Source: Chryseobacterium tagetis
GTDB taxonomy: Bacteria > Bacteroidota > Bacteroidia > Flavobacteriales > Weeksellaceae
Reading direction: 5' to 3'
NCBI RefSeq assembly: GCF_016735585.2
Contig: NZ_JAERSE020000002.1
Span: 620,001-684,000, forward strand
DNA: 64,000 nucleotides
The notes under the pieces were generated by a model, which was not told the origin of the DNA, ran no database searches, and saw nothing but the letters and a program-made list of their open reading frames with translations. Positions 51,671-59,907 of the stretch are shown here, piece after piece. The position numbers and the translations under genes are program-made. Numbering within the stretch: the first letter of the stretch is position 1; the number at the start of each line of letters is the position of its first letter.

Positions 51671-52048
51671 ATGAAAAAACAAATTTTATCTGCATTCGTG
51701 ATCTCTATTTTAGTAGTTTCTTGTACTAAATCTACAACCAAAACAGAACAGGTAGAAAATCCGGACGGATCTGTGACCACTACTACAACTTCTGTTACTG
51801 AAACTCCTACAGGGGTAGATTCTACAAAGATCAATGAGACGAAAAAAGAAGTACACGAAAAAGTAGAAGAAACCAGTGAAAAACTGGATAATACAGCTCA
51901 GAAAGCTAAAGAAGGTATTCATAATGTAGGAAAAGATATCAAACAAGGAGCTCAGGAAGTTGGAAAAGATGTAAAAGATGCCGCAGCAAAAGGCGCTGAA
52001 AAAGTAGAATCCGGAGCCAAAAAGCTAAAAGAAGATTTAAAGAAATAA
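51671..52048 (+). CDS. Lipoprotein with LEA-like 11-residue repeats
   Basis: 125 residues. The lipobox V-V-S-C18 follows a signal sequence. A Thr-rich spacer (19-52) leads to a helical part. From residue 75 there are four consecutive 11-residue units: T-A-Q-K-A-K-E-G-I-H-N (75-85), V-G-K-D-I-K-Q-G-A-Q-E (86-96), V-G-K-D-V-K-D-A-A-A-K (97-107), G-A-E-K-V-E-S-G-A-K-K (108-118), and a partial fifth. This periodicity is that of group 3 LEA proteins and of related YtxH-like stress proteins. It would be a membrane-tethered amphipathic helix. Terminator directly after. Confidence 0.78.
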   Translation: MKKQILSAFVISILVVSCTKSTTKTEQVENPDGSVTTTTTSVTETPTGVDSTKINETKKEVHEKVEETSEKLDNTAQKAKEGIHNVGKDIKQGAQEVGKDVKDAAAKGAEKVESGAKKLKEDLKK

Positions 52049-52051
52049 ATT

Positions 52052-52083
52052 AAAAACCGCAGAATGACTGCGGTTTTTTTATT
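52052..52083. terminator. Bidirectional rho-independent terminator
   Basis: AAAAACCGCAG (52052-52062) pairs with CTGCGGTTTTT (52068-52078), flanked by A- and T-runs. It serves the lipoprotein gene and the convergent GH3 gene. Confidence 0.88.
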
Positions 52084-53593
52084 GATTCATCGCCAGCAAA
52101 GGATCGATATATTCTCTGTCGTTGCTTAATCTTGGGACTTTATTCTGGCCACCAAGTTTCCCTTTTGATTCCAGCCAGTTGTAGAATAAGTTTTCTTTTG
52201 CAATATGTACGATAGGTCTTTTTAAGGTCATATTATTATACCTTTTTGCCTCGTAGTCAGAATTTATTGATTTTAAATGCTTATCAAAAATATCAATAAA
52301 CTGTTCCAGATTTTCCGGTTGCTGGCAGAATTCAAAGATCCATTCGTGGGCACCGCTTTCATTGTTTTTCATAAAAACGGGGGCTCCTGTAAATTCGGTG
52401 ATCTTAGCATGAGTAAGTTCGCAGGCTTTAGTAAGTGCAGATTCCACATTGGTGATCATGAGCTCTTCTCCAAAAGCATTGATATAATGTTTTGTTCTTC
52501 CTGTAATTTTTATCCTGAAAGGATTGACCGAAGTAAATACAACGGTATCTCCAATGAGGTATCTCCAGAGTCCCCCATTGGTGGTAATGACCATAGCGTA
52601 GTTTTTTCCTACTTCTACGTCTTCAAGACTTACGACTTTCGGATTCGAAAAATGAAACTCATCCATAGGGATAAATTCATAGAAAATACCATAATCAAGC
52701 ATAAGCAGCATTTCATCACTATTGGGCTTATCCTGGATGCCGAAAAAGCCTTCAGAGGCATTATATATTTCGTAATAGTTGATGTCTTTGCCTATAATTT
52801 GTTTGAACTGCTCTTTATAAGGTTTAAAACTGATTCCTCCGTGAAAAAAAACCTCCAGATTCGGCCATAATTCGGATATGCTTTTAACATCTGTTTCCTT
52901 TACTACTCTTTGTAAAAGAACCATCATCCAGCTCGGAACTCCTAAGATACTTCCTACATCTTCATTTTTAACCTCAGAAGTAATGGCTTTAAGTTTACTT
53001 TCCCATTCGCCCATCAAAGAAACCTTTTTACTTGGAGTGGTGGTGATTTCTACCCAAAACGGAAGGTTATCGATTAAAATAGCAGACAGATCGCCAAATT
53101 TTGTGTTAAAGTCAGCGTATAATTCTGAGCTTCCTCCTAATCGTAAGTTTTTATAGTTGAAAAGCTGATTTTCCGGATGGTTATTGGCATAAATGGAAAC
53201 CATATCTTTTCCCGCCTTCATATGGCAGTATTCTAAGCTTTCATCGGAAATAGGAATGAATTTACTTCTGGCATTGGTCGTTCCGGATGATTTGGCAAAA
53301 TATTTAATATATCCCGGCCAGCTTACATCTTTTTGTCCCTGCCTTGCTTTTTCAATATAAGGTTCAAAATCTTCATACGTGACAATCGGGACTTTATTTT
53401 TAAAATCCTGATAGCTTGATATGGAATTGAACCCATATTTTTTGCCATATTCCGTATCTTCTGCATGAAACAACTGAGAGAAAAGGATCCCTTTCTGAGT
53501 CTCAATAGGATGATTCATAAAATTCTGAATCTGATCCATCCTTTGACGAATGAACCAGTTGACCACAGTATTGAATAATGCTTTTGTTGCCAT
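52079..53593 (-). CDS. GH3-family acyl-adenylating protein
   Basis: 504 residues, the usual length of bacterial GH3 proteins. The ATP loop Y-F-A-K-S-S-G-T-T-N-A-R-S-K-F-I-P (about 97-113) is the adenylation motif. Y-N-A-S-E-G-F-F-G (about 278-286) is the second nucleotide motif, and T-N-G-G-L-W-R-Y-L-I-G-D-T-V (about 336-349) the third. Plant GH3 enzymes join amino acids to auxin or jasmonate; the bacterial substrate is unknown. No signal peptide. Single-gene unit between two terminators. Confidence 0.88.
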   Translation of the reverse strand: MATKALFNTVVNWFIRQRMDQIQNFMNHPIETQKGILFSQLFHAEDTEYGKKYGFNSISSYQDFKNKVPIVTYEDFEPYIEKARQGQKDVSWPGYIKYFAKSSGTTNARSKFIPISDESLEYCHMKAGKDMVSIYANNHPENQLFNYKNLRLGGSSELYADFNTKFGDLSAILIDNLPFWVEITTTPSKKVSLMGEWESKLKAITSEVKNEDVGSILGVPSWMMVLLQRVVKETDVKSISELWPNLEVFFHGGISFKPYKEQFKQIIGKDINYYEIYNASEGFFGIQDKPNSDEMLLMLDYGIFYEFIPMDEFHFSNPKVVSLEDVEVGKNYAMVITTNGGLWRYLIGDTVVFTSVNPFRIKITGRTKHYINAFGEELMITNVESALTKACELTHAKITEFTGAPVFMKNNESGAHEWIFEFCQQPENLEQFIDIFDKHLKSINSDYEAKRYNNMTLKRPIVHIAKENLFYNWLESKGKLGGQNKVPRLSNDREYIDPLLAMNQ

Positions 53594-53640
53594 TTCAACA
53601 AATATAATGATATTTGGATTTCCTAAGAATTTTTTAAGAC

Positions 53641-53678
53641 GATAAATAAAAAAACCGCTACAAATTTTGTAACGGTTT
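53641..53678 (-). terminator. Terminator of the bacilliredoxin gene
   Basis: AAACCGCTACAAA (about 53652-53664) and TTTGTAACGGTTT (about 53666-53678) pair with one mismatch; on the minus strand the hairpin is followed by a long T-run. Confidence 0.8.
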
Positions 53679-53699
53679 GATAGGTAAGTTTATTGTTTC

Positions 53700-54110
53700 T
53701 TAGCAATACTCATCATAAGCAGCCTGAAGGTTGGCAGCGATTGCTCCTGCAGGGTTTCCTTCAATGTGGTGTCTTTCCAGCATGTGAACCAATTCTCCGT
53801 CTTTAAATAAAGCTACACAAGGAGAGCTTGGAGGGAATGGTGCCAAATGTTTTCTTGCTTCTACTACAGCTTCGGTATCGAAACCTGCAAAAACAGTTGT
53901 TAAATGATCAGGCTTTTTATCTCCTGTCAAAGAATATACAACTCCCGGTCTTGCAGCTCCTGCAGCACATCCGCAAACGGAATTGATGACCAATAGAGTT
54001 GTTCCGGATTGTTTTAATGCTTCTTCCACCTGAGTTGGTGTTGTCAAATCTTGGAAGCCTTTATCTGTAAGTTCAGCCTTCATAGGCATTACTAAATCTG
54101 TTGGATACAT
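53700..54110 (-). CDS. Bacilliredoxin (BrxA/BrxB, YphP/YqiW family)
   Basis: 136 residues. The thioredoxin-like fold has the unusual C46-G-C48 active site in N-S-V-C-G-C-A-A-G-A-A-R-P, and the later P-P-S-S-P-C-V-A-L-F and R-H-H-I-E-G segments match the family. Bacilliredoxins reduce mixed disulfides with low-molecular-weight thiols; bacillithiol is known in some Bacteroidota. Standalone gene with its own terminator. Confidence 0.92.
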   Translation of the reverse strand: MYPTDLVMPMKAELTDKGFQDLTTPTQVEEALKQSGTTLLVINSVCGCAAGAARPGVVYSLTGDKKPDHLTTVFAGFDTEAVVEARKHLAPFPPSSPCVALFKDGELVHMLERHHIEGNPAGAIAANLQAAYDEYC

Positions 54111-54560
54111 TTTTTATTTTTTATAATTCTATGCAAATTTACAACATTTCTAAATGTTTCATTAATTTATAATAACTATCATTCAATTTATTAAACAAAA
54201 TTAGGGTGTATAAAAACAATAATAAATTTCATTAATGTTTGATTTATATATGTTAATATTGGAAAATATTTATTAATTTTGAAACAGATTCTAAAAACGA
54301 CCTTCCATGAAAAAAAACTTATAATTACAATATAAGAATTATTATCAGGTAAAAATCTGATTGATAGTGTAATTCCCTCACTTTTATTTGATCCGTATAT
54401 ATGTTTTTAGAATTAACATCGGATTTTAATAAAGGAATAAAATAAGAGTCTGTAACATTTTGTTATAGGCTTTTTTATATAAAGGAAGCTTTCCGGAACC
54501 CTTTATTGATGGGGGTTTATTTATAAATTATTAATTTTGCAGATAATTTATATTCATTAC
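54111..54560. other. AT-rich gene-free stretch between divergent genes
   Basis: About 450 bases. Near 54446-54478 GTCTGTAAC and GTTATAGGC form a wobble-rich hairpin followed by TTTTTTA, which looks like a terminator without a gene before it. The palindrome-like CTTATAATTACAATATAAG lies near 54318-54336. A -7 box TAATTTTG (54532-54539) serves the next gene. No credible ORF. Confidence 0.45.
54532..54539 (+). promoter_or_regulatory. -7 promoter element of the T9SS cargo gene
   Basis: TAATTTTG matches TAnnTTTG, 22 bases before the ATG at 54561. TTG at 54506-54508 is a weak -33 candidate (23-base spacing). Confidence 0.5.
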
Positions 54561-55808
54561 ATGAAAAAACTCTCTTATCTGATTCCTGTTTTAATTTCAG
54601 CTTTTTATTCCGGACAGAATTGTACAACACCCACTGTGACTGTTTCACCTGTTTCAACATGTGCAGCAACGTCAGCCAGTCTTGTTGCCAATACTACGGC
54701 AACTGAAGTTAAATGGTATGATTCTGCAACGGCTACGGTGCCTTTATTAGCCGGAAATGCATATACAACTCCGACATTAGCTTCTACAACATCTTATTGG
54801 ACTGAAGCCTATAATTACGAGAAGGGAGCACAGATCATTGGCGGAAAGACAACTCCGGGTACAGGTTCTGCGGCTGTAGCCACAGCCAGTACTCCTTGGG
54901 GATTGGCTTTCACAACAAATTCAGACTTTTTAATAGAGTCTGTAGATGTTTTTGCTTCGGCTGGCGGAACATTGGCTTTAGAGCTTTTGGATGCCAATTT
55001 TGTAAAAATAGCACAGACAAGCGTAACGATCCCAGCGGGTGGAACTACAACGACACCTATTCAGGTAACCGTTCCTGTGGGATTTTCTGTAGCAGGAGGT
55101 AATTCTTACAAACTGGTGGCAAGATCTTCTCCTTCTATGCGAAGAGATTCGGGAAGTAACACATTTCCGTACAGTATAGGAACTTTAGGGACTATTACAG
55201 GAGGAACGATCGCGAGTTCTCCTACAAATAACAGCACTGTTTATTATTTTTTCTATAACTGGAAGGTTTCTCCGATTTTAGGAGTCTGCGCAAGTGGTAA
55301 GGTACAAACTACGGTAACAGTGGCAACTCTAACTCCAGCTCCAGTTGCAGCCGGAAATCAAACCGTAACGTCAACATCAACACTTGCTGATCTTGTGGTG
55401 AGCGGACAAAATCTTGTATGGTATTCTTCTTCTGCTTTAACAACGCAGCTTCCGGCAACTACTTTGGTGGTAAGTGGAACAACCTATTATGTAACACAGA
55501 CGGTAAACGGATGTACAAGTGTTGCCACTGCCATTACAGTAAATTCTAATTTAGGAACCAACGACCTGAATCTTGAAAAACAGATTAAAATCTATCCTAA
55601 TCCTGTTACGGATGTTTTAGCGATCGATTCTAAAGAGAAATTGGGTAAATTAACGATATTCGACATCTCTGGAAAATTATTGGAGACAATTGCTGCGGAA
55701 GAGGTTAATTCAGTTAAAATTAACGTAGGTAAATACAATACAGGAAAGTATATTTTAAAAATTGAAAATTCTAAAGGAATATACAGTTATCCGTTTATAA
55801 AGAAATAA
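54561..55808 (+). CDS. Secreted T9SS type A cargo with Ig-like repeats
   Basis: 415 residues from the ATG at 54561 (a longer frame from 54537 adds eight residues before the signal). A signal peptide (1-18, ending F-Y-S-G-Q) is followed by an Ig-like module with C-x-W-type features (V-K-W-Y-D-S-A-T). A middle beta domain (about 90-245) follows, then a second Ig-like module containing L-V-W-Y-S-S and T-Y-Y-V-T-Q-T-V-N-G-C, and the sorting domain (about 340-415: K-I-Y-P-N-P-V-T-D, L-T-I-F-D-I-S-G-K, G-K-Y-I-L-K-I). Very Thr-rich throughout. Exported to the surface; adhesion or binding is likely, no catalytic site seen. Confidence 0.86.
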   Translation: MKKLSYLIPVLISAFYSGQNCTTPTVTVSPVSTCAATSASLVANTTATEVKWYDSATATVPLLAGNAYTTPTLASTTSYWTEAYNYEKGAQIIGGKTTPGTGSAAVATASTPWGLAFTTNSDFLIESVDVFASAGGTLALELLDANFVKIAQTSVTIPAGGTTTTPIQVTVPVGFSVAGGNSYKLVARSSPSMRRDSGSNTFPYSIGTLGTITGGTIASSPTNNSTVYYFFYNWKVSPILGVCASGKVQTTVTVATLTPAPVAAGNQTVTSTSTLADLVVSGQNLVWYSSSALTTQLPATTLVVSGTTYYVTQTVNGCTSVATAITVNSNLGTNDLNLEKQIKIYPNPVTDVLAIDSKEKLGKLTIFDISGKLLETIAAEEVNSVKINVGKYNTGKYILKIENSKGIYSYPFIKK

Positions 55809-55826
55809 TTTCTATAAATACAAAAT

Positions 55827-55857
55827 GAAGCCCAGAACCTAGGTTCCGGGCTTCTTT
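55827..55857 (+). terminator. Rho-independent terminator after the T9SS cargo gene
   Basis: GAAGCCC-A-GAACC (55827-55839) pairs with GGTTC-C-GGGCTTC (55842-55854) around a tiny loop, then TTT. Confidence 0.82.
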
Positions 55858-55902
55858 AATCAAATCGATATGCAAAGGTTGAATATCCTAAAAATATAGT
55901 CA

Positions 55903-55948
55903 ATACATTATAACTGATGCATAGTGATCAAACACGGTTATAATGTAT
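55903..55948. repeat. 12-base perfect inverted repeat between convergent genes
   Basis: ATACATTATAAC (55903-55914) and GTTATAATGTAT (55937-55948) are perfect inverted copies around 22 bases. No T-run follows, so it is not an ordinary terminator. It lies just past the stop of the leftward gene at 55959. Confidence 0.5.
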
Positions 55949-55958
55949 CAATCATGCT

Positions 55959-56405
55959 TTATGAAAGTAACTTTTTAGCCATCTCGGAAATACTTTTTCC
56001 GTCAGATTTTCCAGCTAATGCTTTTGATGCTACTCCCATTACCTTTCCTAAATCTTTTCCAGATTCAGCGCCGGTTTCAGCGATAATTTTTTTGATTTCC
56101 GCTTCCAGTTCTTCTGCGGAAAGTTGTTTTGGTAAAAACTGCTCAATTATTTTACTTTGAGCTTCTTCTACTTCTGCAAGGTCATTTCTTCCCTGTGCAG
56201 TAAACTGATCGTAAGAATCTTTACGTTGCTTTACCATTCTCTGAAGAATAGCAATTTCCTGCTCAGCAGAAACTTCAGCACCTCTTGCTTCTGTTTTTAA
56301 AAGAAGAATCTGAGATTTTACGGCACGAAGAGAATCCAAGGCAACTTTGTCTTTGGCTCTCATTGCTGTTTTTATAGCTTCGTTTATTGTATTTTCTAAA
56401 CTCAT
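55959..56405 (-). CDS. GatB/YqeY domain-containing protein (YqeY-like)
   Basis: 148 residues from the ATG at 56405 (the longer frame adds 15 residues from repeat-like spacer). It consists of the YqeY helical domain: A-M-R-A-K-D-K-V-A-L-D-S-L-R (about 11-24), the L-Q-R-M-V-K-Q-R-K-D-S helix (about 54-64), E-Q-F-L-P-K-Q-L (about 88-95) and G-K-V-M-G-V-A-S-K-A-L-A-G-K-S-D-G (about 120-136). The domain is the tRNA-binding tail of amidotransferase GatB found as a free protein; its role alone is unclear. It lies downstream of ftsZ on the same strand, a common arrangement in this group. Confidence 0.9.
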   Translation of the reverse strand: MSLENTINEAIKTAMRAKDKVALDSLRAVKSQILLLKTEARGAEVSAEQEIAILQRMVKQRKDSYDQFTAQGRNDLAEVEEAQSKIIEQFLPKQLSAEELEAEIKKIIAETGAESGKDLGKVMGVASKALAGKSDGKSISEMAKKLLS

Positions 56406-56411
56406 GTTATT

Positions 56412-56505
56412 CATTTGAAAATTTAAAAATGGAATAATTTGAAAATGCAATAAATACTACTGAACTGATAATTTTAAAGTTCTCAAATTATCACATTCTC
56501 AAATT
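56412..56505. repeat. AATTTGA-rich tandem repeat relic between ftsZ and the yqeY-like gene
   Basis: On the minus strand the spacer contains AATTTGAGAATGTGATAATT followed by TTGAGAA, and later TTTTCAAATTATTCC and TTTTCAAATGA, a degenerate string of the same 15-16 base unit. It is non-coding. Confidence 0.45.
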
Positions 56506-56509
56506 AAAT

Positions 56510-58411
56510 TTAGTCTACATCTTTATTTAAAAATCTGTTTTCTCTGATCTGCATATTTCCGTTATTATCGGAAAGATAAGTATTGATGTTCTGGTCAGAA
56601 GCATTGGTTCCATCAATAGAGATATTTTTTCTCTTGAAAGCAGGAACAGATTCAAACTCGCTTGAGCTGTCAAAGCTCTGATAGCGGGAGTTGAATTCTT
56701 TTAGTTTATTTCTTCTTTCAATGATTCTATCCTGATCAATTGCTTTATTCACAAACGTGAACTCTTCTTCTGCTGGTTTTGGAGCTTCAACCTCTGTTTT
56801 ATTTTCAAAAGTTGTTTTAATTTCTTCTTTTGGCAAATAGAATGTCTCAACTTTCGGAGCTGTTTCTTCTACTACAACATTGGTTGGAGTCTGGAAATCT
56901 GTTTTTGGCTGTCCAAAATCGATTTTAGGCTCATTTGCAGATTCGTTTACAAAGAAACTGAACTCAACAGGTTTTGCTTCTGAATAAGAGTTGCTGATTG
57001 AATCTTTTGCAGGCTCATCTTTTTTCTCAAAGTCAAAAGAAAATGACCGAATTTCCAGGTCATTCGGATCTTCTCCTTCTTCCTCATCAGAAGAGAACAG
57101 GCTGAATGATTCTTCTTGCTGCAATTCTTCGTTTCTCCAAGATTGAGTAGGCGTATTTACTGTATCTTCTTCTCTATCAGAGAATTTTATTTCAGTTCTT
57201 GTCTCCTCTTCTTCAATAATCATTTTTTTTTCAGGATATGCAGATCCGAACTGTGGAGTATTGCTGTCTTCGTCATCTAATCTGAAAAGATTTTTGCCAC
57301 CGAAGTTATAATCCTGTTCCGGAGTAGATTTTCTTTCTTCTCTTGTTTTAAAAGGTGATTCTTTTGGAGTATCAAAACTGTCATTTAAGCTAATTTTGAT
57401 TTTCTCTGTAGGTCCTGCAAATTTTTTATCATCGTTTGAGAAACCTGTTGCAATCACAAGAACGCTTACCGCATCTCCTAATTCTTCATCAGCTCCAACC
57501 CCGAAAATAATATCAGCAGTATGACCTGCCTCTTTCTGGATATGATCCATGATGATACCGATCTCGTCCATAGTTACTTCTTCTGCACCACTTCTGATCA
57601 ACAATAGTACATTTTTAGCACCGGTAATTTTGTTGTCGTTCAACAATGGAGAATCAAGGGCTTTTCTTACGGCTTCTTCTGCTTTATTTTCGCCTGAAGC
57701 GGTTCCTGTAGACATCAATGCCGTACCGGAATTTTGAAGCACAGATTTAGCATCTCTAAAGTCAATGTTTACATCAAAGTATCCAGTAATAACTTCTGCC
57801 ATTCCTTTTGCAGCGTTTGTTAGAACTTCATCAGCTTTTGAGAACCCCTGCTTGAATCCAAGGTTTCCGAACTGCTGTCTTAATTTATCGTTGTTGATGA
57901 CAATTAAAGAGTCAACATTATTTCTTAATTTATCTAGGCCGTTTTCGGCTTGTTCTAATCTTCTTTTACCTTCAAAGCTGAAAGGAACTGTAACGATTCC
58001 TACGGTAAGGATTCCCATGTCTTTTGCTACTTTGGCAATAACGGGGGCTGCTCCGGTTCCGGTTCCACCGCCCATTCCGGCAGTGATGAATACCATTTTG
58101 GTATTTTGTCCCATTGATGCTTTGATGTCTTCAATGCTTTCGATAGCCGATTTTTCTCCTACTTCAGGATCTGCACCTGCGCCAAGACCTTCTGTAATGG
58201 TTGTTCCCAACTGTACTTTGTTGGCAACCGGGTTATTGTCTAATGTCTGAGCATCTGTATTACATATCACGAAATCTACTCCGTGAATTCCTTTCTCGTA
58301 CATGTGTTTCAGCGCGTTGTTTCCACCGCCTCCTACACCGATTACTTTGATGATCGATGAATTTCCTTTTGGTAAATCAAATGAAAATCCTTGTGTACCT
58401 ATATTTTCCAT
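56510..58411 (-). CDS. ftsZ: Cell division protein FtsZ with long C-terminal linker
   Basis: 633 residues from the ATG at 58411 (the longer frame adds 22 residues from the repeat-bearing spacer). The GTPase domain (about 15-330) has G-V-G-G-G-G-N-N (24-31), N-T-D-A-Q (about 51-55), the tubulin signature G-G-G-T-G-T-G (about 112-118) and the synergy loop with N-I-D-F-R-D-A (about 213-219). A disordered acidic linker of about 250 residues follows, then V-P-A-F-K-R-K (589-595), which matches the FtsA-binding C-terminal peptide, and a further 38-residue tail. It polymerises into the Z-ring. Adjacent ftsA supports the call. Confidence 0.97.
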   Translation of the reverse strand: MENIGTQGFSFDLPKGNSSIIKVIGVGGGGNNALKHMYEKGIHGVDFVICNTDAQTLDNNPVANKVQLGTTITEGLGAGADPEVGEKSAIESIEDIKASMGQNTKMVFITAGMGGGTGTGAAPVIAKVAKDMGILTVGIVTVPFSFEGKRRLEQAENGLDKLRNNVDSLIVINNDKLRQQFGNLGFKQGFSKADEVLTNAAKGMAEVITGYFDVNIDFRDAKSVLQNSGTALMSTGTASGENKAEEAVRKALDSPLLNDNKITGAKNVLLLIRSGAEEVTMDEIGIIMDHIQKEAGHTADIIFGVGADEELGDAVSVLVIATGFSNDDKKFAGPTEKIKISLNDSFDTPKESPFKTREERKSTPEQDYNFGGKNLFRLDDEDSNTPQFGSAYPEKKMIIEEEETRTEIKFSDREEDTVNTPTQSWRNEELQQEESFSLFSSDEEEGEDPNDLEIRSFSFDFEKKDEPAKDSISNSYSEAKPVEFSFFVNESANEPKIDFGQPKTDFQTPTNVVVEETAPKVETFYLPKEEIKTTFENKTEVEAPKPAEEEFTFVNKAIDQDRIIERRNKLKEFNSRYQSFDSSSEFESVPAFKRKNISIDGTNASDQNINTYLSDNNGNMQIRENRFLNKDVD

Positions 58412-58419
58412 AACTGTTT

Positions 58420-58460
58420 TTTTAATAGTTGATAATTGATGAGTGATAACTATAGATAAA
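58420..58460. repeat. GTTGATAATTGATGAGTGATAAC-like repeat relic between ftsA and ftsZ
   Basis: The 81-base spacer contains AGTTGATAATTGATGAGTGA followed by TAACTATAG, a degenerate run of GTTGATA/TGATAAC units like the string inserted in murG (62681-62736). Non-coding. Confidence 0.45.
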
Positions 58461-58492
58461 TCATTACTTTTTATCACCTACCATTTATATTT

Positions 58493-59884
58493 TTATTCTA
58501 CTTCTTCGAAGAATTTTTTTACTTTTTCCATAAGCGACTGTCCGAAAGTCAGCTTTGCCGCTCTTTTGTTTTCGTTTTGCTCTGTTACAACTTCTTGCTT
58601 CTGAACGGCTTCAATGGGCTGTACAGGTTGCTGTACTGTTTCCGTTTGAGCCGCTACAGGTTCTGCTTTCGGCTGTGGTTGCTCTAAAACAGGCTCTTCT
58701 TCAGCAATATTAATCTTTTTATCTCTGATTTTTAAACTTTCCATCAATAATCCGATAGAAGTTGCAAATTCAGGTCCTTTAAGATATTGATTTTTATCGT
58801 TCGCAATGTATTCGTTTGCAAAACCTATTCTGCTATCGAAACCTGTTGTGTAGTTGGCTAATTGACGAAGATGTTTCAGATTTGAACCACCACCTGTCAG
58901 AACAATTCCTGCAATCAGTTTTTTCTTTTGTTCGAAAGCACCGTAAGCTTTTAGCTCTGTATTTACCATTTCCAAAATTTCTTCCACTCTTGCATTGATG
59001 ATCTGTGCCAGAGTTTTTAATGAAATTTCTTTATCCGGTCTTCCGTGAAGTCCGGGAATGGTAACGTAGGTACTGTCTTTTTCCAACTCAGGAACTGCAG
59101 AACCGAACTTAACCTTTAATTGCTCGGCATGCTTTTCAATAATTGAACAGCCTTCTTTTATGTCTTCTGTAATGATACCTCCTCCATAAGGAATGACGCA
59201 GGTGTGACGGATAATATTGTCTTTAAAGATCGCAATATCTGTAGTACCACCACCAATATCTACAATCGCTACTCCTGCTTCTTTTTCTTCTTTTGTAAGA
59301 ACAGCTTCTGAGGATGCTAAAGGCTCCAAAGTAAGGGCTTCCATTTCTAATCCGGCTTCACGGACGCATCTCGCAATATTTCGGATGCTTCCCATTTGCC
59401 CGACCACTACGTGGAAATTGGCTTCTAAACGTTTCCCGTGCATTCCGACAGGTTCTTGAATTTCACCTTCGGAATCTACTTTATATTCTTGGGGAAGTAC
59501 ATGGATAATTTCTTCTCCAGGAAGCATTACCAGTTTCTTCACCTGATCTTTTAATGCTTCAATGTCGTCATCTGTAATAAATTTATCCGGATGTTCACGC
59601 ATAATATAATCGGAGTGCTGCAGAGAACGGATGTGTTTTCCTGCAATCCCCACCGTTACTTTACGGATAGGAACTCCAGCGCTGGACTGTGCTTCAGAAA
59701 CAGCAGCTTTGATTGAATTAATGGTTTGCGAAATATTATTCACAATACCTTTGTGAACACCAAGACTCTTTGCCTTCCCTACACCGAGAACTTCTATTTT
59801 CCCGTGTGCATTCCTCCTTCCGACAATGGCGACAATCTTTGTTGTCCCAATGTCCAGACCTACTGAATACTCTTGATTTTCCAT
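58493..59884 (-). CDS. ftsA: Cell division protein FtsA
   Basis: 463 residues. The actin-like fold has phosphate loop 1 V-G-L-D-I-G-T-T-K (8-16), the SHS2/1C domain (about 85-165), phosphate loop 2 V-D-I-G-G-G-T-T-D (about 207-215) and the adenosine motif V-L-T-G-G-G-S-N-L (about 327-335). A Gln/Pro-rich linker (about 395-440) leads to the C-terminal amphipathic helix S-L-M-E-K-V-K-K-F-F-E-E-V that anchors it to the membrane. It tethers FtsZ to the inner membrane. 81 bases upstream of ftsZ, 23 downstream of ftsQ. Confidence 0.97.
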   Translation of the reverse strand: MENQEYSVGLDIGTTKIVAIVGRRNAHGKIEVLGVGKAKSLGVHKGIVNNISQTINSIKAAVSEAQSSAGVPIRKVTVGIAGKHIRSLQHSDYIMREHPDKFITDDDIEALKDQVKKLVMLPGEEIIHVLPQEYKVDSEGEIQEPVGMHGKRLEANFHVVVGQMGSIRNIARCVREAGLEMEALTLEPLASSEAVLTKEEKEAGVAIVDIGGGTTDIAIFKDNIIRHTCVIPYGGGIITEDIKEGCSIIEKHAEQLKVKFGSAVPELEKDSTYVTIPGLHGRPDKEISLKTLAQIINARVEEILEMVNTELKAYGAFEQKKKLIAGIVLTGGGSNLKHLRQLANYTTGFDSRIGFANEYIANDKNQYLKGPEFATSIGLLMESLKIRDKKINIAEEEPVLEQPQPKAEPVAAQTETVQQPVQPIEAVQKQEVVTEQNENKRAAKLTFGQSLMEKVKKFFEEVE

Positions 59885-59907
59885 TTTGTATATATCGATT
59901 TGATTTT

